From Candidatus Defluviicoccus seviourii (GTDB lineage Bacteria; Pseudomonadota; Alphaproteobacteria; Rhodospirillales; Defluviicoccaceae), in assembly GCA_900609035.2 (NCBI GenBank), contig UXAT02000002.1, positions 1 through 64,000 on the forward strand: a stretch of DNA of 64,000 bases, given 5' to 3'. The position numbers and the translations under genes were made by a program. Shown here piece by piece: positions 34,196 to 44,109 of this stretch; the stretch's first letter is position 1; each line of letters begins with the position of its first letter. The notes beneath the pieces were generated by a model. It saw nothing but the letters and a program-made list of their open reading frames with translations. It was not told where the DNA came from and searched no databases.

Positions 34196-36646
34196 ATGCG
34201 CCGTATTTGCGCCGTAGCGATGATCGTGCTCGGGCTTGCGCTCGCAGCTTCGCCACTTGCTTATGCTCAGGAATCCAAGGCAGCGAGCGATCAAGTGAAC
34301 CGGTCCACGTTGCCGATACCGCCGGCGCCTTTCCAAGGCAAGATCGAGCGCACGGCCAAGGACTCGACACCCGATTTTCCGAAGGGTGTCGCGGCGCCGG
34401 AGGGCGCTCCAAATGTATTGCTGATCTTGACGGACGATGTTGGCTTCGGCGCCAGCAGTACGTTCGGTGGGCCGGTTCAGACGCCCACGATGCAGCAGCT
34501 CGCGGACAACGGGCTGCGCTACAACATGTTCCACACCACGGCACTTTGCTCGCCGACCCGCGCCGCGCTTATCACCGGGCGGAACCACCATTCGGTCGCC
34601 AGCGGCGTGATTACCGAATTTGCGACGGGGTATCCGGGCTACAACTCGCTGGTCCCGGCGAGCGCTGGATCCGTCGGAGCGGTGCTTAAGGAGAACGGCT
34701 ACAACACATCGTGGTTCGGCAAGATGCACAACGTGCCGGACTGGATGTCAAGCCAGGCCGGGCCGTTCGACCTGTGGCCGAGCGGTCTGGGTTTCGAATA
34801 TTTCTATGGCTTCCTCGGCGGCGACTCCGATCAATGGCATCCTGCCTTGTATGAAAACACGATGCCGATCGAGCCGTACCTCGGCAAGGCGGACTACATC
34901 CTCGATCATGACCTCGCAGACAAGGCGATCGCCTGGATGCGCATGCAGCACGCGCTGGCACCAAACAAGCCCTGGCTGCTGTACTACGCGACCGGGACCG
35001 CGCACGCGCCGCATCAGGCGCCGAAGGAGTGGATTGCGAAGTACAAGGGCCAGTTCGACCAGGGCTGGGACAAGGCTCGCGAGGAGACTCTCGCCCGCCA
35101 GATCAAGCTCGGGATCGTCCCGCCGAATACGCAGCTGACCGCGCGGCCGGAGCAAATTCCGGCCTGGGATACGCTGTCGGCGGACCAGAAGCGTCTGTAT
35201 GCGCGAATGATGGAGGTCTACGCCGGCGCGCTCTCCTACGCCGACAACCAGATCGGGCGCCTGCTCAGCGCCGTCAAGGACTCCGGCCAGCTCGACAACA
35301 CGCTGGTCATTTTCATCATGGGGGACAACGGCGCCAGCGCCGAAGGCAGCCAGCAGGGCACGACCAACGAGGTCGCGACAGCGGCCAATGGCGTCAAGGA
35401 GAGTCTCCCCTTCCTGCTCTCGATGATCGACAAACTGGGTGGTCCTCTCGCCTACAATCACTATCCGGTTGGCTGGGCTCACGCGATGGACGCGCCGATG
35501 CAGTGGACGAAGCAGGTCGCGTCGCACTTCGGCGGCACCCGCAACGGTCTGGTCATCTCGTGGCCGGCGCACATCAAAGATAGGGGCGGCCTGCGGTCGC
35601 AGTTCGCCCACGTGATCGATATCGTGCCAACCATCTATGAAGCCGCCGGCATCACGCCGCCGACGATCATGGATGGCACGGAACAGAAGCCGCTGGATGG
35701 CACCAGCCTCGTCTACACCTTCGGCGACGCCAAGGCCGCCACACGTCACACCACCCAATATTTCGAGCTGGTCGGCAATCGCGGCATCTACAAGGACGGG
35801 TGGATCGCCAACACCACCCCGCTCCGGCTGCCCTGGGTGACGATTGGTGAAGAACCCAACCCCGACGACTTCAAGTGGGAGCTTTACAACATCAGTGAGG
35901 ATTTCAGTCAGGCCAACAACCTGGCCGCGAAAAACCCTGAAAAGCTCAAGGAACTGCAGGACGCCTTCGACGTCGAGGCCAAGAAGTACAACGTCTATCC
36001 GCTCGACTCGAGCTTCGCCTCGCGCGCCGATCCGGCCATCCGGCCGAGCCTGACGCGTGGCCGCGCGGAGTTCGTGTACTATCCCGGCATGATCCGCATC
36101 CCGGAAGGCTCAGCGCCCGACTTCAAGAACAAGTCGTGGACTGCGGCGGCCGAGGTCACCGTTCCAAAGGGCGGCGCGAGTGGCGTCCTGGCGACGATCG
36201 GCGGACGGTTCGGCGGCTGGGCGCTGATGCTGAAGGACAGCAAGCCGGTGTTTGTCTACGCGCTGTCGAACCAGCCGGAGCACAAGTTCCGTATCGCCGC
36301 CAATGAGGCTCTCCCGCCCGGCGATCATATCGTGCGGGTCAAGTTCGACTATGACGGCGGAGGCCTCGGCAAGGGCGCGACCGCCACGCTGCTGGTGGAC
36401 GAAAAACAGGTCGCCCAGGGCAAAATCCCGCAAACGATCGGCATCCGTTTCTCCCTCGATGAAACGTTCGATGTCGGCGAGGACACCGGTACGCCGGTCA
36501 GCGAGGACTACGCCGGCGCCATGCCCTATGCACTCTCCGGCACGCTCAAGCGCTTCGCCGTGGTTCTCGAACCGGAAAACCTGAGCGACGAGGAAAAGGC
36601 ACGTCTGCGCAAGGAGCTCGCGAAGGCTCTTATGGCCGTGCAGTAA
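34196..36646 (+). CDS. Exported arylsulfatase
   Basis: An 816-residue sulfatase with a signal peptide (VLGLALAASPLAYAQ). NVLLILTDDVGFGASSTF contributes the metal Asp pair. CSPTRAALITGR carries the Cys converted to formylglycine, and IFIMGDNGASAEG and GDAKAATRH are further family segments. The C-terminal ~200 residues form a beta-rich extension (WALMLKDSKPVFVYALSN). It hydrolyses aryl or other sulfate esters in the periplasm to supply sulfate. It starts at 34196 with GGGGAGGAG just upstream. No maturation (formylglycine-generating) gene is adjacent. Confidence 0.92.
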   Translation: MRRICAVAMIVLGLALAASPLAYAQESKAASDQVNRSTLPIPPAPFQGKIERTAKDSTPDFPKGVAAPEGAPNVLLILTDDVGFGASSTFGGPVQTPTMQQLADNGLRYNMFHTTALCSPTRAALITGRNHHSVASGVITEFATGYPGYNSLVPASAGSVGAVLKENGYNTSWFGKMHNVPDWMSSQAGPFDLWPSGLGFEYFYGFLGGDSDQWHPALYENTMPIEPYLGKADYILDHDLADKAIAWMRMQHALAPNKPWLLYYATGTAHAPHQAPKEWIAKYKGQFDQGWDKAREETLARQIKLGIVPPNTQLTARPEQIPAWDTLSADQKRLYARMMEVYAGALSYADNQIGRLLSAVKDSGQLDNTLVIFIMGDNGASAEGSQQGTTNEVATAANGVKESLPFLLSMIDKLGGPLAYNHYPVGWAHAMDAPMQWTKQVASHFGGTRNGLVISWPAHIKDRGGLRSQFAHVIDIVPTIYEAAGITPPTIMDGTEQKPLDGTSLVYTFGDAKAATRHTTQYFELVGNRGIYKDGWIANTTPLRLPWVTIGEEPNPDDFKWELYNISEDFSQANNLAAKNPEKLKELQDAFDVEAKKYNVYPLDSSFASRADPAIRPSLTRGRAEFVYYPGMIRIPEGSAPDFKNKSWTAAAEVTVPKGGASGVLATIGGRFGGWALMLKDSKPVFVYALSNQPEHKFRIAANEALPPGDHIVRVKFDYDGGGLGKGATATLLVDEKQVAQGKIPQTIGIRFSLDETFDVGEDTGTPVSEDYAGAMPYALSGTLKRFAVVLEPENLSDEEKARLRKELAKALMAVQ

Positions 36647-36703
36647 GGATTCGGGTCGCCAGCCGCGTACGAGCGGATCCGGGCTGCGATTCCGCCGCGC
36701 CCT

Positions 36704-39382
36704 TCAGGCCGCGTGGAGGGCGTTTTCGCTGGCGATGAGCCGGCGCAACTCCGGGATGCACGACCCGCAGTTGGTGCCGGCCTGCAGGGCGGCGCCGATG
36801 GCCTCCACCGAATGACAGCCGTCGGCAACAATTGCGTCTGTGATCCGATTGCGCCCGACCGCGAAGCAGGCGCAGATGATCGGCCCCTGATCGGCGACCC
36901 CGTCGCTCGCCCGGCCGGCAAGCAGGCCGCGTCGCTGCGCCTCCTCGGTCACTGGCTGGCCGATCAGGCGGGAAAGCCAGTCCCAGGCCGGAAGCTGCCC
37001 GTGCTCGCCGACAAACAGACAGCCTGCGAGACGATCATCGCAAAGATAGGCAGCTCGGTAGCAGGGCGATTGCGGATCGGAGAGCTGGAGGAGCCGCCCC
37101 TCGTCGGCACGGAATAGCCGTGCCGCCCAGGCGCCCCACGACGGCTCCGGCTCCCCCTCGAGTGCGATCCGGTAGAGCCAGCCGGTCTGCAGGCTGACGC
37201 GGACCCAGTACGGCGTGCTGAGCGCAAGGAGGTCGCGCGACAGGATGAACCCTTCGAGCGGGTAGGTGCAGGCCGCAATGGTGCACGCGGTCGCCTTGCT
37301 GTCCGGCTGACCCGAAATCGGGTCGGCGGCGCCGTGCACCAGCGCGCCGATGCGGCCGTCGCTGGCGTTTTCGGCACTCCAGTGGATGGGCGCAAAGACG
37401 CTGCCCTGGCGCTGTCCGCTGTTGACGATGACCCGCAGGACCGCCTCGCCATGGGCGGAGCGGACGCGGGCCAGGCGGCCGTCGGCGACGCCAAAGCGGG
37501 CGGCATCGTCCGGATGGACCTCGACGAAGGGTTCCAGAAGATGCTGGGCGAGGCGCGGGCTCTTGCCGGTTCGCGTCATCGTGTGCCACTGGTCGCGCAC
37601 GCGGCCCGTGTTCAGGCGGAGCGGAAACGCGGGGTCGGCGTCGCCGGCCGGCTCTGGCGGTGCGTCCACCGGCACGAACTGCCCGCGGCCGTTGGCTGTG
37701 AGAAAGCCGCCCGAAGCGAATAGGCGGGATCGTTCCGGCGACAACGGATGAGCGCGTTGCGGCCACTGGAAAGGCGGCAGCGAGTCGTACTGTTCGTTCG
37801 TAAGCGCGGCCAATCCGCCCAGGTCGAAGGCACGGCTGCCGGCATTCTCGAAGGCGGACAGAGCCGCGTGCTCGGCAAAGATCTCGGCCGCCGTTTCGTA
37901 CGCGAAGGCGTCGCCATGGCCGAGGCGGCGTGCCACCTGGCAGACGATCCACCAATCCGGTTGCGCCTCACCCGGCGGCGGCAGGAACGGGCGCTGGCGG
38001 CTGATCCGGCGCTCGGAGTTCGTTACCGTCCCGTCCTTCTCGCCCCATCCGCAGGCGGGCAGCCGGATCGGCGCACGCACCACCGTATCGGCGCCGATGA
38101 CGTTGTCGGAGACGACGAACAGCTCCAGGCGGTCAAGGCCGGCGCGGATGGCATCGGCGCGCGGCAGGCTGACTACCGGGTTGGTGGCAATCACCCACAG
38201 CGCCTTGATCCGCCCGCAGGCCACCGCCTCGAACATGTCGACCGCTTTCAGCCCCTCGCGGGTTGCCATGCGCGGCGCCCGCCAGAAGCGGCGCACCCGG
38301 TCGACGGCGGGCGGATCGAAGCCCATGTGGGCGGCCAGTTGATTGGCAAGGCCGCCGACCTCGCGGCCGCCCATGGCGTTCGGCTGGCCGGTCAGCGACA
38401 GCGGCCCCACGCCGGGATGGCCGATCCGCCCCGTGGCGAGATGGCAGTTGATGATTGCGTTGACCTTATCGGTTCCGGCGACCGACTGGTTGACGCCTTG
38501 CGAGTAGCAGGTCACCACCCGGTCGGTCGCGGCGAACCAGGCAAAGAACTGTTCGACGGCATCGGTCGGCAGGCCGCAGGCCCGCGCCGTCGCCGCGGCG
38601 TCGGGGGCCAGCGATTGCGCCATCGCCAGCGCGTCGGCGAAGCCTTCGGTATAGGCACCGACGTATTGGTGATCGATCCGCCCCCGGCGTGCGAGGTCGA
38701 CCAGCAGGCCGTTGAACAGAAGGGCATCGGTGCCGCCGGCGAGCGACAGTTGCAGGTCGGCCTCCTCGCCGGTCGCCGTACAGCGGGGATCGAGATTGAC
38801 GATCCGCGCCCCGCGCGTCGAACGGTTGCGGACCATCCGGTGAAACAGCACCGGATGGCACCATGCAGCGTTGGAGCCGACGAGGACGATCAGGTCAGCT
38901 TCGTCCAGGTCGTCGTAGCAACCCGGCACGACGTCCTCGCCGAACGCCCGCTTGTGACCGGCGACCGAGGATGCCATGCACAGGCGTGAGTTGGTATCGA
39001 TGTTGGCCGAGCCGATGAAGCCTTTCATCAGCTTATTGGCGACGTAGTAGTCCTCCGTCAGCAACTGGCCCGAGACGTAGAAGGCGACGGCATCGGGGCC
39101 GTGGCGGTCGATCACCCGGGCGAAGCCGCCGGCCACCGCGTCCAGCGCCTCGTCCCAGCCGACCCGTGCATCGCCGATCATCGGATGGAGCAGGCGGTCG
39201 TCGAGGCTCAGCGTTTCGCCCAGCGCCGAGCCCTTCGAGCACAGCCGGCCGAAGTTGGCGGGATGGTTGGGATCACCGCGTACCTTCCAGCCGCCGCTTC
39301 CGTCCGCTTCCGGCAGGACGCCGCAGCCGACGCCACAGTAGGGACAGGTCGTGCGCAGCGGCGGTCTGGCCGCACCATCCAT
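36704..39382 (-). CDS. nasA: Assimilatory nitrate reductase, catalytic subunit
   Basis: An 892-residue molybdopterin-guanine-dinucleotide enzyme that reduces nitrate to nitrite in the cytosol. An N-terminal [4Fe-4S] motif, CPYCGVGCGV, is followed by typical molybdopterin segments (GSANIDTNSRLCM, YSQGVNQSVAGTDK, IATNPVVSLPRAD, LRLNTGRVRDQWHTMTRTG). The C-terminus ends in a BFD-like [2Fe-2S] domain (CACFAVGRNRITDAI, GTNCGSCIPELRRL), which would pass electrons. It is the last gene of the operon and its ATG overlaps the previous stop by one base (TGATG). Confidence 0.94.
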   Translation of the reverse strand: MDGAARPPLRTTCPYCGVGCGVLPEADGSGGWKVRGDPNHPANFGRLCSKGSALGETLSLDDRLLHPMIGDARVGWDEALDAVAGGFARVIDRHGPDAVAFYVSGQLLTEDYYVANKLMKGFIGSANIDTNSRLCMASSVAGHKRAFGEDVVPGCYDDLDEADLIVLVGSNAAWCHPVLFHRMVRNRSTRGARIVNLDPRCTATGEEADLQLSLAGGTDALLFNGLLVDLARRGRIDHQYVGAYTEGFADALAMAQSLAPDAAATARACGLPTDAVEQFFAWFAATDRVVTCYSQGVNQSVAGTDKVNAIINCHLATGRIGHPGVGPLSLTGQPNAMGGREVGGLANQLAAHMGFDPPAVDRVRRFWRAPRMATREGLKAVDMFEAVACGRIKALWVIATNPVVSLPRADAIRAGLDRLELFVVSDNVIGADTVVRAPIRLPACGWGEKDGTVTNSERRISRQRPFLPPPGEAQPDWWIVCQVARRLGHGDAFAYETAAEIFAEHAALSAFENAGSRAFDLGGLAALTNEQYDSLPPFQWPQRAHPLSPERSRLFASGGFLTANGRGQFVPVDAPPEPAGDADPAFPLRLNTGRVRDQWHTMTRTGKSPRLAQHLLEPFVEVHPDDAARFGVADGRLARVRSAHGEAVLRVIVNSGQRQGSVFAPIHWSAENASDGRIGALVHGAADPISGQPDSKATACTIAACTYPLEGFILSRDLLALSTPYWVRVSLQTGWLYRIALEGEPEPSWGAWAARLFRADEGRLLQLSDPQSPCYRAAYLCDDRLAGCLFVGEHGQLPAWDWLSRLIGQPVTEEAQRRGLLAGRASDGVADQGPIICACFAVGRNRITDAIVADGCHSVEAIGAALQAGTNCGSCIPELRRLIASENALHAA

Positions 39383-41013
39383 CAGTAGACGTCCTTGCGA
39401 TAGCGTCCCGCAGCGGTGAGGGCAGCGATGTAGGCGCGCGCGGCCTCATCGGTCATGCCGCCGTGTACGGCGGCGACCTGGTGCAGCGCCCGGTCGACGT
39501 CCGGCGCCATCCGCTTCGCATCGCCGCAGACGTAGAACCAGGCGCCGTCTTCGAGCCAGCGGTAGAGTTCAGCGCCTTCCTCGACCATGCGGTCCTGAAC
39601 GTAGACCTTCGCTTCCTGGTCGCGTGAGAAGGCGGTCGAGAGGCGCGTCAGCGTGCCGGCGGCGGTGAGTTCCGCAAGCTCGTCCTCGTAGAAGAAGTCG
39701 CAGTCCCGCCGCTGATGACCGAAAAACAGCCACGCACGGCCGGATGCGCCGGTGGCTCGCCGCTCGTGCAGGAAGGAGCGGAAGGGCGCCACGCCGGTGC
39801 CCGGCCCGACCATGATGATCGGCGTCGCCGGATCGGCGGGCAGGGTAAACCCGTGCGAGGCCTGAATGTACACGGGAACCCGGTCGCTCGGCGCCAGCCG
39901 GTCGGCAAGGTAGGTCGAGGCAACTCCCTTGCGCAGGCGCGCGCCGGAGCGCCAGCGGACGATATCGACGGTGAGATGCAGCTTGCCCGGTGTCGCCCTT
40001 GGGCTGGACGAGATCGAGTAGAGCCGCGGCTGCAGCGGCTCGAGTGCGCCAACCAGCGCCTTCGGTGTGGGCTTGAGGGCCGGAAACTTCTCCAGCGCCG
40101 CCAGCACGTCGAGGCTGTCGAGATCGCCGTCGGTGTCCGTGCCTTCGGCCATGGCGCTGAGCTTGGCACGTTCGGCTGCATCGCTCGTAAGCGTTGCAAG
40201 GAGTTCGAACAGCGCATCGGGGGCCGGCCACAGCGCCAGAGTCTCGATCAGTGCATCGTGCAAGCTGCGGCTGTGGCCGTTGCCGTCACCAATCTCCGCA
40301 TCGGCGGCGCATCCGAGGTGTTCGATGATGGCGTCGGCCAGTTCGGGATCGTTGCGAGGGACGATGCCGAAACTGTCGCCTGGCTGGTAGTCGAGGCCGG
40401 TCTCGGCAAGATCGAACTCAACGTGGCAGGTTTCCTTTTCCGACCCCGCCTTGTTGAGCACCCGCGTGCCGAGGAACGTAGCCAGCACCGGCTTCTCCCG
40501 CGACCGTCCCGGCGCCACCGCGGTCGGTTTTGCCGCCGCCGCAGTTCCGTTGGCGGGGGGCGTGGCGGCCGGGGCGGCCGGGGCGTCGGCCTCCATCTCC
40601 GCATGCAGCGACTTCAGCATGCGCGCCGTTGGCTTGCCGCCGGGCACGCACAGGTTCAGGCGCTCCTCCTTCTTCAGGAACAGGGCATTGGCGTAGTCTT
40701 CGCAGTTGTAGCCGCACTGGCCGCAATCCTGCTGGGCCATCGCCGCCATCATTCTGCGCCGCAACGGGCGGCCCTCCGCGAGCGTCATCCGCTCGGTCAT
40801 CGGTATTGTCTGGTCGTGCCATGGCGCTGCGCCATCATCGCCGTCGGCGAGCGGGTCGGGAGCAGCGGCTGGCGCGGCTACGCTCTGGGTCGTGGCGGCG
40901 GTGACGAGATCTGCCGGTCCGTCGAAGCTCAGCAGGCCGGCGAAAAAGCCATTCAGCCAGGCCCGCTGCTCTGGTGTGAACGGCGCGTTATCCGGAAGCA
41001 GGGGAGCCAACAT
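39382..41013 (-). CDS. CysJ-like flavoprotein reductase with extra Fe-S motif
   Basis: A 543-residue protein lacking a flavodoxin domain. It starts with FTPEQRAWLNGFFAGLL. A short Cys motif, CGQCGYNCEDYA with a distal Cys in NLCVPGG, resembles RnfB/CdhD-type [4Fe-4S] sites. Then come the FAD domain (RLYSISSSPRATPG) and the NAD(P)H domain (MVGPGTGVAPFRSFL, YVCGDAKRMAPDVDRAL). Similar proteins are annotated as sulfite reductase alpha. Here it sits between nirA and nasA with one-base overlaps on both sides and probably delivers NAD(P)H electrons to NirA or NasA. The ATG at 41013 is preferred over GTG at 41016. Confidence 0.85.
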   Translation of the reverse strand: MLAPLLPDNAPFTPEQRAWLNGFFAGLLSFDGPADLVTAATTQSVAAPAAAPDPLADGDDGAAPWHDQTIPMTERMTLAEGRPLRRRMMAAMAQQDCGQCGYNCEDYANALFLKKEERLNLCVPGGKPTARMLKSLHAEMEADAPAAPAATPPANGTAAAAKPTAVAPGRSREKPVLATFLGTRVLNKAGSEKETCHVEFDLAETGLDYQPGDSFGIVPRNDPELADAIIEHLGCAADAEIGDGNGHSRSLHDALIETLALWPAPDALFELLATLTSDAAERAKLSAMAEGTDTDGDLDSLDVLAALEKFPALKPTPKALVGALEPLQPRLYSISSSPRATPGKLHLTVDIVRWRSGARLRKGVASTYLADRLAPSDRVPVYIQASHGFTLPADPATPIIMVGPGTGVAPFRSFLHERRATGASGRAWLFFGHQRRDCDFFYEDELAELTAAGTLTRLSTAFSRDQEAKVYVQDRMVEEGAELYRWLEDGAWFYVCGDAKRMAPDVDRALHQVAAVHGGMTDEAARAYIAALTAAGRYRKDVY

Positions 41014-42833
41014 CACCGTCTCTCCGAATCCACAAGTGTCTGGAAGTGCTGGATATCAAAGCGCGCGCTGAACTGCTGGAAGGTCTCTGCGGGATCGGCG
41101 CGCTGAGCCAGGTAGACGCGCAGCATGCGCTCGATCAGCTCCGGCACATCCTCCGCCTTGACGTCGCGGCGAAACTCCCGTCCCAGCGCGGCGTCGTTGG
41201 CATAGCCGCCGCCGATGAAGACGTGATAGCCCTCGACCGTCTCTTCGCCGTCCTCGTCAACCGCCACCCGCGCGCCGAGGAGGCCGATGTCGCCGATGTA
41301 ATGCTGGGCGCACGAGTTGTGGCAGCCGGTCAGGTGGATGTTGATCGGCGTATCCAGCGCGAGGCAGCCATCGAGATGATCGGCGATCGCCCGCGCGTGC
41401 TGCTTGGTATCGGATGCGGCGAACCGGCAGCCGGCACTGCCGGTGCAGGCAACCAGGCCGGCGCGGACGCTGGATGCCCGCCAGTCGAGCCCCGCCGCTT
41501 CGATTGCCGCCTGGGCTTCGCCAATGCGTGCGTCGGGAATGCCGGACAGCAGCAGGTTCTGCCACACCGTCAGCCGAATATCGCCGTCACCCAGCCGTTC
41601 GGCGACGTCGGCCAATGCCTGCATCTGGGCCGCAGTCACCCGGCCTACCGGCAGCACGACGCCGATGTACGAAAGACCGTCCTGCGCCTGGGCATGGACG
41701 CCGATGTGGCCGAGCCGGTCAACCGGCGGCCGCGGCGCGCAGGCGTCAAGCGGCAGCCGCAAGAGGGTACGGCCGAGCCGGGTCTCGACCTCGCCCATGA
41801 ACTTCTCGAACCCCCAGGCATCGAGCAGGTACTTCAGGCGTGCCTTGGTGCGGTTGGTCCGGTCGCCATGGTCGATGAACACGCGCACGATCGCGTCGGC
41901 AACCTCCGTGCACTCGCCGGGGCGAAGCACGATGCCGGTATCGCGGGCAAGGTCACGGTGGCCGGTGATGCCCCCCAGGGCCAGCCGGAACCAGACGCCG
42001 GGCTCGACGGCGGTGCTGGCACCAGCAGGGACGCGGACCGCCTGGAAGCCGATGTCGTTGGTCTCCTCCAGCACGGCGAGCCGGCCACCGCCGTCGAAGG
42101 CGACGTTGAATTTGCGTGGCAGGCCGTATAGCGAGCGGTCGTTGAGGATGTGATAGTGCCATTCGCTCGCCAGGGGACGGGTGTCGATCAGCTCAATTGG
42201 ATCGATACCGGCGAGCGGACTACCGGTGACATTGCGAATGTTGTCGGCGCCCGATCCTCTCGGCGTCAATCCGAGCGCCTGCAGCGTTTCGATAACTTCG
42301 ATGCCGTGAGCGGCATCGATCTCGCGGATCTGCAGGTTGGCGCGCGTGGTGACATCGGCATAGCCGCCGCCGCAACGCTCGGCAAGGTCGGCGACGCCGC
42401 GGAACTGCCACGCCGACAGGATGCCGTTCGGAATGCGCATCCGGCACATGAACGCGTTCTGCGCCGGCGCCACATAGAAGAGCCCGTGGAACTTCCAACG
42501 GAAGACGTCGCCGCCCTTGGGGAAGGCCTCTTCGCGCGCTGCGCGTTTCATCCGCGCGTACATGTCGAAGGGGTGCTCTTCGCGCTTCGCCGTCTCTTCG
42601 GCAACCAGTTTGCCGCCGGCATCGAGCACGCGGTCTTGTGCCCTTATGTGCACTGCATCCGGGCCGGTGGCGGCAGCGGGATTGGATGCCGGCGAGGGCC
42701 GCGCCGTCTGTACAGGGTCGGCCGTGCCAGCAATCGGTGGCAAACGCTTGGACACCCGGGACGCCTGGACGCCGCTGACGTAGCCTTCCAGATAGCGCTT
42801 CTGCTCGGGCGTGAAATCCTGGCTATTCGTCAT
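41013..42833 (-). CDS. nirA: Siroheme nitrite reductase (NirA type)
   Basis: A 606-residue single-chain siroheme/[4Fe-4S] reductase that takes nitrite to ammonium. Duplicated nitrite/sulfite reductase half-domains are visible. The cluster cysteines are CTGSAGC (C-x5-C) and GCHNSC (C-x3-C). FMCRMRIPNGILSAWQ and DLARDTGIVLRPGECTEV are typical. It has an N-terminal extension with TPEQKRYLEGY, shared in style with the reductase downstream. GGACGGAG precedes the ATG. It resembles ferredoxin-dependent NirA more than NirB. Confidence 0.9.
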   Translation of the reverse strand: MTNSQDFTPEQKRYLEGYVSGVQASRVSKRLPPIAGTADPVQTARPSPASNPAAATGPDAVHIRAQDRVLDAGGKLVAEETAKREEHPFDMYARMKRAAREEAFPKGGDVFRWKFHGLFYVAPAQNAFMCRMRIPNGILSAWQFRGVADLAERCGGGYADVTTRANLQIREIDAAHGIEVIETLQALGLTPRGSGADNIRNVTGSPLAGIDPIELIDTRPLASEWHYHILNDRSLYGLPRKFNVAFDGGGRLAVLEETNDIGFQAVRVPAGASTAVEPGVWFRLALGGITGHRDLARDTGIVLRPGECTEVADAIVRVFIDHGDRTNRTKARLKYLLDAWGFEKFMGEVETRLGRTLLRLPLDACAPRPPVDRLGHIGVHAQAQDGLSYIGVVLPVGRVTAAQMQALADVAERLGDGDIRLTVWQNLLLSGIPDARIGEAQAAIEAAGLDWRASSVRAGLVACTGSAGCRFAASDTKQHARAIADHLDGCLALDTPINIHLTGCHNSCAQHYIGDIGLLGARVAVDEDGEETVEGYHVFIGGGYANDAALGREFRRDVKAEDVPELIERMLRVYLAQRADPAETFQQFSARFDIQHFQTLVDSERR

Positions 42834-42842
42834 CTCCGTCCT

Positions 42843-44102
42843 TCACGCCGCCGAGCCGACGAAATCGCGGCCGAAGATCAGATCGCCACGCATGCGATCG
42901 ATGGCCGTGCCGGTGCGGATCATCTCGAGATACCAAAGCCCGTCGGCGGTATCGCCGAACAGGACCACCCCGGCCAGCTGCTGGGAGCCGCCGATCCGGC
43001 GGATGACCAGCTTCTTGTAGGTCGAACGGCCTGGGTCGCTGAGGATGATTTCCTCGCAGCCGTCGCCGCCGAGAAAGTCGCCCGCCGAGAACACCGGCAC
43101 GCCGGAGACCTTCAGGTTGGTGGCGAGAACAGTCCCGTTGTAGCCGGCTTCCTCCCCCAACAGCGCCTGCGCCAGCACCCGCGCCTGGGCATAGGCGGGC
43201 TCGACCAGGCCGTAGCACTGGCCGCGGTGTTCGGCGCACTCTCCGATGGCGAAGATGCCGGGCGCCGAGGTGGCAAGCGTGTCATCGACGATGATGCCGC
43301 GATTGCAGGCGAGGCCGGCTTCGCGCGCGAGTTCCGCCTCCGGGCGGATGCCGATGGCAAAGACAACAAGGCCGCCGTCGATGCGCCGCCCGTCCTTGAG
43401 CAGCACGCCGTCCGCCTTCCCATCGCCAACAATCGCCGCCGTCTCCGCCTGCAGGACGACCTCGATCCCTTTCGCCTCGATCGCCTGGCGAAGGAGGGTG
43501 GCGGCGCGCGGGTCGAGCTGGCGCTCCATCAGCCGGTCCATCAGGTGGAGGAGCGTGACGCCGATGCCGGCCCGGGCCAGTCCGTAGGCGGCCTCGATGC
43601 CGAGCAATCCGCCGCCGATGACGATGGCGCGCTCCCCTGCGGTGGCGAGACGGCGCATCGCCGCTATGTCCGCTAAGTCACGAAAGGTCAGAACGCCTCG
43701 CAGTTCCGAGCCCGGCACCGGCGGCCGGATCGGGTTGGAACCGGTTGCCAGTACCGCGCGGTCGAAGGACAAGCGCTTCCCGCTTGCGAGCATGAGGGTG
43801 CGGGCGCCGGTATCGAGGCCGGTCGCCGCGTCGCCCGTGATCAGTTCAATGCCGTGATCGGCGTACCAGCGGCGATCGCGCAGCCGGATGTCGTCCTCGC
43901 CGATCTCGCCCGCCAGCAGCGAAGACAAGAGAACCCGGTTGTAGGCAGGCTCGGGCTCCTTGCCGACGATGGTAATCGCGTAGCGGCCCGGCGCGCGCTG
44001 GACGATCTCCTCGACGAGGCGCAGACCCGCCATGCCATTGCCGACGACGACCAGATGTTCGAGGCGCGGATCGGTCGGAGCAGTCTCGGGATCCGTCTGC
44101 AT
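42843..44102 (-). CDS. NirB-like FAD/NAD(P) oxidoreductase
   Basis: A 419-residue pyridine-nucleotide-disulfide-type flavoprotein. FAD binding is LVVVGNGMAGLRLVEEIV, NAD(P) binding AIVIGGGLLGIEAAYGLA and the second FAD motif TSAPGIFAIGECAEH. It matches the N-terminal flavin module of NirB and of NasB/nitrite reductase large subunits. Here that module is a separate polypeptide without a siroheme domain. It starts at 44102, 8 bp after the GAF gene. It is the likely electron entry protein of the pathway. Confidence 0.87.
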   Translation of the reverse strand: MQTDPETAPTDPRLEHLVVVGNGMAGLRLVEEIVQRAPGRYAITIVGKEPEPAYNRVLLSSLLAGEIGEDDIRLRDRRWYADHGIELITGDAATGLDTGARTLMLASGKRLSFDRAVLATGSNPIRPPVPGSELRGVLTFRDLADIAAMRRLATAGERAIVIGGGLLGIEAAYGLARAGIGVTLLHLMDRLMERQLDPRAATLLRQAIEAKGIEVVLQAETAAIVGDGKADGVLLKDGRRIDGGLVVFAIGIRPEAELAREAGLACNRGIIVDDTLATSAPGIFAIGECAEHRGQCYGLVEPAYAQARVLAQALLGEEAGYNGTVLATNLKVSGVPVFSAGDFLGGDGCEEIILSDPGRSTYKKLVIRRIGGSQQLAGVVLFGDTADGLWYLEMIRTGTAIDRMRGDLIFGRDFVGSAA

Positions 44103-44109
44103 GGCCGGC

